Positions 1 to 7,559 of a DNA stretch of 64,000 nucleotides are shown here, piece by piece. Made by a program: the position numbers and the translations under genes. Below the pieces are notes generated by a model. That model searched no databases, was not told where the DNA came from, and was given only the letters and a program-made list of their open reading frames with translations. This DNA comes from Aquificota bacterium (lineage in GTDB: Bacteria; Aquificota; Aquificia; Aquificales; Hydrogenothermaceae): NCBI GenBank assembly GCA_013153635.1, contig JAADDZ010000021.1, positions 1 through 64,000 on the forward strand, in the 5' to 3' direction. The first letter of the stretch is position 1. Every line of letters starts with the position of its first letter.

Positions 1-2
1 TA

Positions 3-89
3 AATTACAAAGAGGTCTATCTCGTTGGTATAGTCATTGACAAGGAGCAAAAGAGTATCAAAGAGCTAGTTTGGGAAAGGGTGAAGTAA
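3..89 (+). CDS. 3' end of an unidentified protein-coding gene (partial)
   Basis: An open frame enters from the left edge and stops with TAA, giving 28 residues (NYKEVYLVGIVIDKEQKSIK...). The stretch 'YLVGI-hydrophobic-D-...-I-x-x-L-x-W-E' resembles the last beta-strand of the PD-(D/E)XK-like domain found at the C-terminus of some AAA-ATPase (DUF1703-type) proteins. That is a weak similarity from a short fragment and the true product may differ. The start lies outside the window. Confidence 0.45.
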   Translation, partial: NYKEVYLVGIVIDKEQKSIKELVWERVK

Positions 90-143
90 CCTTATCTTAC
101 TAATTAAAAATCTTAAAAAATACCTACCTTAAAATAAATTTTA

Positions 144-171
144 TTGCAAAAAGAAGATTAACCATTAAGAT
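144..171 (+). promoter_or_regulatory. possible sigma-70 promoter for the small-peptide/ATPase unit
   Basis: TTGCAA (144-149) and TAAGAT (166-171) are separated by 16 bases, in the 112-base gap between the upstream stop and the 43-residue ORF. The -35 is good and the -10 is only fair. Nothing else is visible in the gap. Confidence 0.35.
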
Positions 172-201
172 TATTCACAAAGAATAAGGGAGGGGTTTTT
201 A

Positions 202-333
202 ATGTGTCAAGAAGATTTTCTCTTTTGTTTCTTTTACTTTTTAGGATACATATCAATAACTATCTCTATTATCATTGGTTTTTTTATCATCACTAACAAA
301 CACCACCAAACAGATTCTAAGGAGGATATTTAA
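202..333 (+). CDS. 43-residue single-helix membrane peptide upstream of the H+-ATPase
   Basis: ATG at 202 follows a strong ribosome-binding site (GGGAGGGG, about 188-195). The ORF ends in TAATG, so its stop overlaps the ATPase start by one base, which is typical of translational coupling. Residues about 8-31 are strongly hydrophobic (FCFFYFLGYISITISIIIGF...) and make one membrane helix; the tail (NKHHQTDSKEDI) is polar. The ATPase ribosome-binding site (AAGGAGG) lies inside the 3' end of this ORF. I do not recognise a family. By position it could be a small accessory subunit of the pump, as KdpF is for KdpFABC, but that is inference. It could also be a leader ORF that only regulates translation. 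Confidence 0.6.
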   Translation: MCQEDFLFCFFYFLGYISITISIIIGFFIITNKHHQTDSKEDI

Positions 334-2978
334 TGCCTATTATTGATGAGTTCAAAAATAAATCTATAGAAGAAACTCTGATAGAATTAAAAACCGATAA
401 AGAAAGAGGACTTACTTCTAAAGAAGTAGAAGAAAGATTAAAAAAATATGGATTAAACGAAATTCCAGAAAAAGAAGAACCTATATGGCATAGAATCTTT
501 AGAAGATTTTGGGGACCTATACCATTTATGATAGAAATAGCCGCAATTCTTTCTGCTTCAGTTCAAAAATGGGAAGATTTTACTATTATCGTTCTTTTAC
601 TTTTTGTAAATGCAGGTGTAGACTTTTGGCAAGAGCATAAAGCGTTGTCAGCACTAAAAGTACTAAAACAAAAGCTTGCCAAAAAAGCTATCGTTTTAAG
701 AGATGGTAAATGGCAAGAGATAGAAGCAAAATATATAGTTCCCGGAGATATTATAAAACTAAAGATAGGAGATATTATTCCTGCTGATGTAAAACTTATA
801 GAAGGAGAATTTTTACTAGTAGACCAATCTGTTCTTACAGGGGAGTCTATCCCTGTATTAAAAAAACCTTCGGACATTGCCTATGCAAACTCTATTGTTA
901 AACAAGGAGAGATGATAGCAGTAGTGGTAGCAACTGGATTAAATACGTATTTTGGAAAAACAGTAAAACTTGTAGCCAAAGCAGAAAAAGAGCAACGCTC
1001 CCATTTTCAAGAAATGGTAATAAAAATTGGAAATATGCTGATAGTGATAACTTTGGTTTTAATTATCTTGATGATATTAGTTGAAATAAATAGAGGAGCT
1101 AATTGGAAAGAGCTTTTAAGATTTTCCCTTGTACTAACTGTAGCTTCCATTCCTGTAGCTTTACCTGCTGTTTTGACTGTTACTATGGCTATAGGAGCAT
1201 TATACCTTGCTAGAAAGCAAGTAATTGTCAGCAAACTTACTGCAATAGAAGAATTAGCTGGAGTCGATGTTTTATGTTCAGATAAAACAGGAACTTTAAC
1301 CAAAAATGAGATGACCGTATCTAAACCTTTTACTGTTAAAAATTACAAAATAGAAGACTTGATGCTTTTTGCGGCTTTAGCTTCTAAAGAAGAAAACAAA
1401 GACCCCCTAGAAATACCTATATTTAAATGGTTAAGGGAACATAATCTATATGAAAAGTTAAAGGAATGTAAGCAAGAAAAATTTATCCCCTTTGACCCTA
1501 TAAGAAAAAGGACAGAATCGATAGTCCTTTGTAATAATAAAAAATTAGTAATAACAAAAGGAGCGCCACAGATAATAATAGAATTCTGTGATGAAAAAGA
1601 AATAAACAAAGATATTATCAACCAAAAAATAGAAGAATTTGCAAGAAATGGATTTAGGACGATAGCTGTAGCTTACAAAGAACCAAATGAAGAAAAATAC
1701 CATTTTGTAGGTTTGATTCCTTTATTTGACCCTCCAAGAGAAGACTCTAAAAAATCAATCCAAGAAGCCAAAAAGTATGGTGTAGAAGTTAAAATGATAA
1801 CAGGAGATAACATAGCAGTAGCTAGATATATCGCTAAACTATTAGGAATAGGAGACAAAATCTATAGTGCAAAAGAACTAAAAGGAGAAACCTACGAAGA
1901 ATACGTTATTCTTGCACAGATAATAACCAAAGCTCTTTTAGAGGTAGAAAAAGGGTTATCCCCTAAAGAGGCTGAAGAAAAAGCCAAAGAAGTCGCAAAT
2001 TTAGTAAAAAAAGAACTTCAAACAAAAAAATTACCTTTTGGAATTGTTAAAAGGCATGAATCAGAGATAATAAAAATCATTGAAGAAGCAAATGGTTTTG
2101 CAGAAGTATTCCCTGAAGATAAATACTTTATAGTAGACAAACTCCAAAAAGCGAATCACATAGTAGGCATGACTGGAGATGGTGTTAACGATGCTCCTGC
2201 CCTAAGAAAAGCTGATGTTGGTATCGCTGTTTCAAATGCAACTGATGCGGCTAGAGCCGCCGCAGACCTTGTCCTTTTAGCTCCCGGACTAACTGTAATC
2301 GTAAAAGCTATAGAGATTGCACGCCAGATTTTTGGAAGAATGGAAGCATATACTATCTATAGAATAGCAGAAACGATAAGAGTAGTAATTTTTATGGCTT
2401 TATCTATTATGATTTTCCAATTTTATCCAGTTACCGCTTTGATGATAATTATTTTAGCTCTTTTAAACGATATTCCTATCTTATCTATAGCTTACGATAA
2501 TGCAAAAATCTCACCTAAACCTGTAAGATGGGATATACATGAGATAAATATTATGGCATTTTGGCTAGGTATTGCAGGGGTGATTTCCTCATTTACTTTA
2601 TATGTACTTTTAGAAGAATATTGGAAACTTTCTCAAGAGCTTATCCAATCTATCATTTTTACAAAACTCGTAGTTGCTGGTCATGCAACGATATATAACA
2701 CCCGTATCAAGGACTGGTTCTGGAAAAAACCGTATCCTTCCTCTATTTTGTACATTGCTAATTTTGGTACAAGCATCTTGGGTACGATTATTGCTGTGTA
2801 CGGATTTGGTCTTTTAACACCTATCGGTTGGGAATGGGGTTTATTTATATGGGGCTATGCCTTAGTGTGGTTTTTGTTTAATGATACTGTAAAAATGGCT
2901 ATTCTAAAGATGTACTGGAATAAAAGATTCCTTTTTGCTCCAAAGCATATACTATGGATAAATAGGAAGAGAAGTTAG
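333..2978 (+). CDS. plasma-membrane proton-efflux P-type ATPase (type IIIA)
   Basis: This 881-residue P3A-type pump uses ATP to expel protons across the cytoplasmic membrane. Visible in order are an N-terminal cation-ATPase domain, the actuator motif TGES (about residue 169), the phosphorylated aspartate in CSDKTGTLT (about 317), the nucleotide-binding domain with KGAP, the hinge TGDGVNDAPAL (about 613) and C-terminal membrane helices. Length and motifs fit fungal/archaeal PMA-type H+-ATPases. Compared with plant and fungal enzymes there is an extra charged helical stretch of roughly 45 residues (about 520-565) just before GFAEVFPEDK. It is translationally coupled to the preceding small membrane ORF. 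Its last 27 bases overlap the end of argC on the other strand. Confidence 0.92.
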   Translation: MPIIDEFKNKSIEETLIELKTDKERGLTSKEVEERLKKYGLNEIPEKEEPIWHRIFRRFWGPIPFMIEIAAILSASVQKWEDFTIIVLLLFVNAGVDFWQEHKALSALKVLKQKLAKKAIVLRDGKWQEIEAKYIVPGDIIKLKIGDIIPADVKLIEGEFLLVDQSVLTGESIPVLKKPSDIAYANSIVKQGEMIAVVVATGLNTYFGKTVKLVAKAEKEQRSHFQEMVIKIGNMLIVITLVLIILMILVEINRGANWKELLRFSLVLTVASIPVALPAVLTVTMAIGALYLARKQVIVSKLTAIEELAGVDVLCSDKTGTLTKNEMTVSKPFTVKNYKIEDLMLFAALASKEENKDPLEIPIFKWLREHNLYEKLKECKQEKFIPFDPIRKRTESIVLCNNKKLVITKGAPQIIIEFCDEKEINKDIINQKIEEFARNGFRTIAVAYKEPNEEKYHFVGLIPLFDPPREDSKKSIQEAKKYGVEVKMITGDNIAVARYIAKLLGIGDKIYSAKELKGETYEEYVILAQIITKALLEVEKGLSPKEAEEKAKEVANLVKKELQTKKLPFGIVKRHESEIIKIIEEANGFAEVFPEDKYFIVDKLQKANHIVGMTGDGVNDAPALRKADVGIAVSNATDAARAAADLVLLAPGLTVIVKAIEIARQIFGRMEAYTIYRIAETIRVVIFMALSIMIFQFYPVTALMIIILALLNDIPILSIAYDNAKISPKPVRWDIHEINIMAFWLGIAGVISSFTLYVLLEEYWKLSQELIQSIIFTKLVVAGHATIYNTRIKDWFWKKPYPSSILYIANFGTSILGTIIAVYGFGLLTPIGWEWGLFIWGYALVWFLFNDTVKMAILKMYWNKRFLFAPKHILWINRKRS

Positions 2979-3974
2979 TGCTTGGGTCTCTTCTCTTTGT
3001 GTCATCAAGTTAAAGTTTTGTACAGCTTGGAGAGATGCTCCTTTACCTAAATTATCTATTACAGATATTACTGTAGCATAACTGGTTCTTTCGTCTACTG
3101 ATATGAAAATATCACAATAGTTTGTACCATTTACATACTTTATATGAGAGGGGGTCTCTACTATTCTTATAAATGGCTCTTTTTCATATAAATTTTGATA
3201 TATATCTTTTAATTGTTCTTCCTTTACATCTGTTCTAAAGTTTATTGTAGCTATCATTCCTCTTGATACCGGTAAAATATGAGGAGTAAATCTTATCTTT
3301 ATTTTTTGATAAGAAAATATATTTATAGTCTCTTCTATTTCAGGGATATGTCTATGGTTTTTTGGTTTATATGCATAAGCATCGGAAAAAGCTTCTGGGT
3401 AATGAAACTGTTGTTTTAGTTCTCTACCTGCTCCAGATGTTCCAGAATAAGCGGTTACTACTACAGTTTCCCTATCTAAAATATTTTCTTTAACAGCTGG
3501 ATAAATACCTAATATGGTCGCCGTAGGATAACAACCGGGATTGGCAACTACAGAAGCTCCTTTTATATGGTCTCTAAAAAGCTCTGGAAGACCATATACA
3601 GTTTGAGCTAGTACATCTGGATATTTATGCTCAAAACCATAAAATTCTTTGTAAAGAGAACTATCCTTTAATCGGTATGCTCCAGATAAATCTATAATCT
3701 TTTTTTTTGTTTTATATATCTGGTTTACAAGTTCTAGTGAAGTTTCATGGGGAAGGCACAGGAAAAAAAAATCTGATTTTTCTAAATCTATTTCCTCCTC
3801 AAAGGTAAGGTCTGCGTATCTGTTTTTTGAAAAAAAGGGAAAGACATTTTTGAGTTTTTTCCCTTTGTACTGTCTTGAAGTTATCTGGTTTATCTCCAAA
3901 TCTGCAATACTAGATAATAATCTAAGCAGTTCTATCCCTGTGTAACCAGATGCCCCTATTACAGCTATTTTCAT
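2952..3974 (-). CDS. argC: N-acetyl-gamma-glutamyl-phosphate reductase
   Basis: ArgC carries out the third step of arginine synthesis, the NADPH-dependent reduction of N-acetylglutamyl phosphate to the semialdehyde. The 340-residue protein has the N-terminal nucleotide-binding motif GASGYTG (8-14) and the catalytic cysteine C148 in NPGCYPTA, both typical of the family. ATG at 3974 has a TTGGAG site a few bases upstream. It is the last gene of the argJ-pyrF-rpoN-hpf-rplM-rpsI-argC transcription unit, 44 bases after rpsI. argJ, at the other end of the same unit, also serves arginine synthesis. The 3' end overlaps the H+-ATPase gene by 27 bases, tail to tail. Confidence 0.96.
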   Translation of the reverse strand: MKIAVIGASGYTGIELLRLLSSIADLEINQITSRQYKGKKLKNVFPFFSKNRYADLTFEEEIDLEKSDFFFLCLPHETSLELVNQIYKTKKKIIDLSGAYRLKDSSLYKEFYGFEHKYPDVLAQTVYGLPELFRDHIKGASVVANPGCYPTATILGIYPAVKENILDRETVVVTAYSGTSGAGRELKQQFHYPEAFSDAYAYKPKNHRHIPEIEETINIFSYQKIKIRFTPHILPVSRGMIATINFRTDVKEEQLKDIYQNLYEKEPFIRIVETPSHIKYVNGTNYCDIFISVDERTSYATVISVIDNLGKGASLQAVQNFNLMTQREETQALTSLPIYP

Positions 3975-4018
3975 TTAAAAACTCCAAAGAAAAGAAAGAA
4001 AAGGTACTACAATTGGTG

Positions 4019-4456
4019 TTAACGCTTAGACCATCTATATTTAGCTCTCGCTCCCATTTGAGCGTATTTCTTTCTCTCTTTTATTCTAGCATCTCTAGTA
4101 AGGAGTCCTGCTCTTTTCAATGGTGTTCTGAATTCTGGGTTGTACTGGAGTAAGGCTTTTGCTATTCCGTACATGATAGCTTCTGCTTGGGCAGGCTTTC
4201 CACTACCTTCTACAGTTGCATATACATCAAATTTTCCAAGAGTTTCAGTAATTACGAAAGGTCTGTTTATTTTAGCAATGAGTATCTCTCTTTCAAAATA
4301 TATTGGAGCTTCCCATTCTTTACCTGAAGAGCTTCTTACAAAGAGTTTGCCACTTCCGGGTAATATCCAAACTCTAGCTATGGCTTCTTTCCTTTTTCCT
4401 GTTCCATATTTTGCAGTTTTTGGGTCTATTTTAAGTGCTTCGGCTAGTCCACCCAC
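4019..4456 (-). CDS. rpsI: 30S ribosomal protein uS9
   Basis: 145 residues with the uS9 core: GTGKRKEAIARVW near the N-terminus, then the conserved tail GLLTRDARIKERKKYAQ ending in KYRWSKR, whose C-terminal arginine reaches the P-site tRNA. The start is GTG at 4456 behind a strong AGGAGG site. It follows rplM by 17 bases, the usual L13-S9 pairing. Confidence 0.97.
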   Translation of the reverse strand: MGGLAEALKIDPKTAKYGTGKRKEAIARVWILPGSGKLFVRSSSGKEWEAPIYFEREILIAKINRPFVITETLGKFDVYATVEGSGKPAQAEAIMYGIAKALLQYNPEFRTPLKRAGLLTRDARIKERKKYAQMGARAKYRWSKR

Positions 4457-4473
4457 TATTTAAAACCTCCTGA

Positions 4474-4926
4474 TTAAAAGTTTTTCCACATTTTTACAAT
4501 GTCGTCTATTGGCTTTGGATTTTGGGCAGTATGTTTGTGATTTTCATCTTTGTATACTTTTAGTCTTTTCATAAATCTCTTTTGGAGTCTATTTTTAGGG
4601 AGCATTCTTTCTACTGCCAGCTCTATAACTCTTTCTGGTTTGTTTTCCAGCATCCATTTTAAAGTTCTAACCTGCAAACCACCGGGTCTATGGGTATGTC
4701 TTTGGTAGAGCTTATCTGTGAGTTTTTTTCCTGTTACTTTTATTTTGTCAGCATTTATAACGATAACAAAGTCCCCAACATCTACATCTTGGGAAAAGAT
4801 AGGTTTGTGTTTACCTCTTAGTATGCTTGCTACTATAGTAGCTAATCTTCCTAATGTTTTACCAGAAGCATCAACTATATACCACTCTCTTTTTATTTCC
4901 TTTGGGTTTGCTCTGTATGTTTTCAT
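4474..4926 (-). CDS. rplM: 50S ribosomal protein uL13
   Basis: 150 residues, slightly longer than the usual ~142. It carries the uL13 signatures YIVDASGKTLGRLAT near the N-terminus and YQRHTHRPGGL in the middle, and binds 23S rRNA early in large-subunit assembly. ATG at 4926. The 67-base gap to hpf contains a perfect TTGACA hexamer, so an internal promoter may serve rplM-rpsI-argC in addition to read-through from argJ. Confidence 0.97.
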   Translation of the reverse strand: MKTYRANPKEIKREWYIVDASGKTLGRLATIVASILRGKHKPIFSQDVDVGDFVIVINADKIKVTGKKLTDKLYQRHTHRPGGLQVRTLKWMLENKPERVIELAVERMLPKNRLQKRFMKRLKVYKDENHKHTAQNPKPIDDIVKMWKNF

Positions 4927-4959
4927 TTATACCAACTCCCTACATTTTTCTAACAAGCT

Positions 4960-4992
4960 AACATTTTCTCATATCTGTTTTATGTATGTCAA
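4960..4992 (-). promoter_or_regulatory. possible internal promoter for rplM-rpsI-argC
   Basis: On the minus strand a perfect TTGACA (4992-4987) begins just after the hpf stop codon. No clear TATAAT follows at 16-18 bases (the best is an AGAAAA/GAAAAT-like stretch), so this is a weak or partial promoter call. Confidence 0.3.
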
Positions 4993-4993
4993 G

Positions 4994-5560
4994 CTAAACT
5001 CCCGGAGCAATTAGTCCATAGTTTCCAGCTTTTTTTCTGTATATGACGTTTATCTCCCCTGTTTCTGCATTTCTAAAAGGTAAGAAAAAAGCTCCCATTT
5101 CCTCTAAGATTAATCTTGCATCTTCTACACTCATGGGTTTTTCTATAGGTAGTGGCTCTTCTACTATAAGAGGTCTTTCTATTGATGTTTCTTCTGTTAG
5201 AGCTGTTCTTTCCATTGCTTTTAGTTTGGCAAGTCTTCTTCTTTCTTCTAGTCTTCTACTTTTTAATCTTACTAACTGTCTTTCTACTTCATCGATAACA
5301 AAATCTATAGCCGAATATAAATCGTTGCTTTCTTCCCAAGCATGTATAACTCCTCCTCCGGGAGTGTTAAAGTATATATCTATGTCTACTCTGTTTCTAT
5401 GCCTGTGGGGTTCAAAAGTATAGGTTACCCTCGCTAAAACAGAGTCGTCTGCTAGGTCAATATCTTTTATATAAGGTTTTAGTCTCTGTAGTTTGTGTTC
5501 TGTATAGTCTCGAATAAAGTCTGTTACTTCAATATTTTTTCCGACATGTTCAATTTTCAT
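4994..5560 (-). CDS. hpf: ribosome hibernation-promoting factor, long form
   Basis: A 188-residue long-type HPF. The N-terminal domain (about 1-100, MKIEHVGKNIEVTDFIRDY...) binds the 30S A/P-site region. A charged linker follows, and the C-terminal domain (about 140-188, SVEDARLILEEMGAFFLPFRN...) is the dimerisation module that makes 100S ribosome pairs in stationary phase. Its ATG overlaps the rpoN TGA as ATGA, so it is translationally coupled to sigma-54. rpoN-hpf adjacency is common in other bacteria. Confidence 0.95.
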   Translation of the reverse strand: MKIEHVGKNIEVTDFIRDYTEHKLQRLKPYIKDIDLADDSVLARVTYTFEPHRHRNRVDIDIYFNTPGGGVIHAWEESNDLYSAIDFVIDEVERQLVRLKSRRLEERRRLAKLKAMERTALTEETSIERPLIVEEPLPIEKPMSVEDARLILEEMGAFFLPFRNAETGEINVIYRKKAGNYGLIAPGV

Positions 5561-6864
5561 TTTTTCACCCTCCTTTTTCTTGTTCCCGGTATTTTTAATT
5601 CTTGTCTATATTTTGCAATAGTTCTTCTTGCTATGTTGATACCTTTATTTTGCAGTATTTTAGCTATAGCTTCATCTGATAGAGGTTTTGTTTTGTCTTC
5701 ATTTTCTATTATATCTTTTATCATCAGTTTTATTTTTTCTGTGGATATGTCTCCTGTATCTGAAGATAAAGACCTTGAGAAGAATGCTTTTAAGGGTATT
5801 ACTCCTATTGGAGTCTGGGCATATTTCCCTGATATTATTCTACTAACTGTAGATTCATGAAGACCTAATTCTTGTGCAATGTCTTTTAGTTTTAATGGTT
5901 TTAGGTTTGTTTTTCCTTTTCTTAAAAACTCTTTTTGATGTTCTACAAGGGCGTTTACTATGTTTTTTAGATTTTCTCTTCTTTGCTCTATACCTTTTAT
6001 TATTCCTATAGCTTTTTGGAGTTTTTCTTCAAGGAATTTTTTGGTATTTGCTGGGAGGTCTTTTTTGGAGATGAGTTTTCTATACTGATTTGTGAGCTTG
6101 AGTTTTGGTATTCCTGTTTCATTTATCTCTATTTCAAAATCGTCTCCTTTCTCGTATATAAATATGTCTGGTTCTATATAAGGAGAGGCTTCTGTATCAA
6201 AGTTATAGGTAGGATATGGGATTAGACATCTTAATAAGTCTATTATCTTTTCTATCTCTTCTTGGGTTAGATTGTATTTTTGGGATAAAAGTTCTTTATT
6301 GTTGATGTTCTGTATATCTTCATCTATTATTTTTTCTATAAGCTCATCTTCTCCAAAATATTCTTTTATCTGGAGTTTTAAAAATTCTTTTATATCTTTT
6401 GTAGCTATTCCTAATGGTTCAAGTTTTGTGATTTTTTTTCTTATCTCTTCTACTTTTGCAGAAGAAACTTTTAGCTTTTCAGCTATATTTTCAACTGGTG
6501 TCTCTAAAAATCCTTTTTCGTCTATGTTTGCTACTATCTCTTTTGCTATTTCTTTATCTTTCCCATCAAATTCAAGGTCTATTTGGGCTTCTATTATTTC
6601 GTATAAACTTGGTTTATAAGCTAATGTTTTTAATCTATAGTTTTCTTCGTCGTCACTGTATACTGGAGTAGACAGGTCTTTTATTGGTTCTTTTGTTTGG
6701 CTTTCAATATTGAGTATCTCTTCTAGGAATGGATTTTCTTCTAATTCTTGTTTTACTGTTTGCTCTAATTCTAATTTTGGGAGCATGAGTAGAGCAAGTT
6801 GGTGTTTTAGACTTGGTGTAAGCTTTAGTTTTGGTTTTAGTTTTAGCTGTAAAGAGGGCTTCAT
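5557..6864 (-). CDS. rpoN: RNA polymerase sigma-54 factor
   Basis: 435 residues with the three RpoN regions: an N-terminal activator-interacting region (LKHQLALLMLPKLELEQTVKQEL...), a core-binding middle, and a C-terminal DNA-binding part ending in the RpoN box ARRTIAKYRQELKIPGTRKRR. The helix-turn-helix HESTVSRIISGKY lies just before it. The first 20 residues are unusually repetitive (LQLKLKPKLKLT). It overlaps pyrF upstream and hpf downstream by 4 bases each, so three unrelated functions are translationally linked. No sigma-54-dependent activator is encoded in this window. Confidence 0.97.
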   Translation of the reverse strand: MKPSLQLKLKPKLKLTPSLKHQLALLMLPKLELEQTVKQELEENPFLEEILNIESQTKEPIKDLSTPVYSDDEENYRLKTLAYKPSLYEIIEAQIDLEFDGKDKEIAKEIVANIDEKGFLETPVENIAEKLKVSSAKVEEIRKKITKLEPLGIATKDIKEFLKLQIKEYFGEDELIEKIIDEDIQNINNKELLSQKYNLTQEEIEKIIDLLRCLIPYPTYNFDTEASPYIEPDIFIYEKGDDFEIEINETGIPKLKLTNQYRKLISKKDLPANTKKFLEEKLQKAIGIIKGIEQRRENLKNIVNALVEHQKEFLRKGKTNLKPLKLKDIAQELGLHESTVSRIISGKYAQTPIGVIPLKAFFSRSLSSDTGDISTEKIKLMIKDIIENEDKTKPLSDEAIAKILQNKGINIARRTIAKYRQELKIPGTRKRRVKK

Positions 6865-7547
6865 CGTTTTTCTATATCTCCAAGTATCTTCTCTATTGTT
6901 TTATTTTTATTATCGGATTTTAATATAGGTCTTCCAACTACTATTATGTCTGCTCCAGAAGATACTGCTTGTGAGGGGGTCGCCACTCTTTTTTGGTCGT
7001 CATTTGAAGTTCCTTCAGGTCTTATTCCCGGAACTACTGCAATAAAATCTTTTTCTAATCTTGTTTTTAACATCTGTACTTCTTCTGTACTACAGACTAA
7101 ACCATCTATACCAGTATCTAAACCTGTTTTTGCAAGTTTTAATACTAATTCTTCTAAATTTAACGGTATTTTTAAAAAGTTTAGATATTCTTGGGTATGA
7201 GACGTTAGTATAGTTACCCCTAATAGTTTTAAATTGCTGTTTTTTTTTGCCTCTACTGCTTTTTTTAGCATCTGTTCCCCACCTAATATGTGAACGGTTA
7301 AATAATCTACTCCATTTTCAACTGCTGACAATACACCGTTGTACACAGTATTTGGTATGTCATGAAGTTTCAAATCTAAAAATAACTCAAACCCTTTATC
7401 TTTTACAATTTTGATAACATCTACACCATGCTTAATAAAAAGAGCATATCCTATTTTTATTATTATATTTTTATACTTTATCTCTTCTAGTATCTGGACA
7501 GCTTCTTTAAACTCTCTTGTATCAAGGGCAAGTGCAAGCTTTGCTAT
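6861..7547 (-). CDS. pyrF: orotidine 5'-phosphate decarboxylase, apparent ATA start
   Basis: PyrF decarboxylates OMP to UMP, the last step of de novo pyrimidine synthesis. The first in-frame ATG is at 7373, but starting there would remove the first beta-strand and the catalytic D-x-K-x-x-D-I-P site. The same frame stays open upstream and encodes AKLALALDTREFKEA... through FLDLKLHDIPNTV, giving 228 residues, the normal family length. Between the in-frame stop (7560-7562 region) and this conserved N-terminus there is no ATG, GTG or TTG, only ATC (7550-7548) and ATA (7547-7545). An AGGAGG site lies 6 bases before the ATA, the best spacing. argJ ends 12 bases upstream; rpoN overlaps the stop. Confidence 0.88.
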   Translation of the reverse strand: MAKLALALDTREFKEAVQILEEIKYKNIIIKIGYALFIKHGVDVIKIVKDKGFELFLDLKLHDIPNTVYNGVLSAVENGVDYLTVHILGGEQMLKKAVEAKKNSNLKLLGVTILTSHTQEYLNFLKIPLNLEELVLKLAKTGLDTGIDGLVCSTEEVQMLKTRLEKDFIAVVPGIRPEGTSNDDQKRVATPSQAVSSGADIIVVGRPILKSDNKNKTIEKILGDIEKR

Positions 7548-7559
7548 GATACTCCTCCT

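Noticed and set aside
6861-7373. A 170-residue pyrF starting at ATG 7373
   Set aside because: It would lack the catalytic D-x-K-x-x-D motif start and first strand; the frame continues upstream with clear family sequence, so the longer ATA-started form is preferred.
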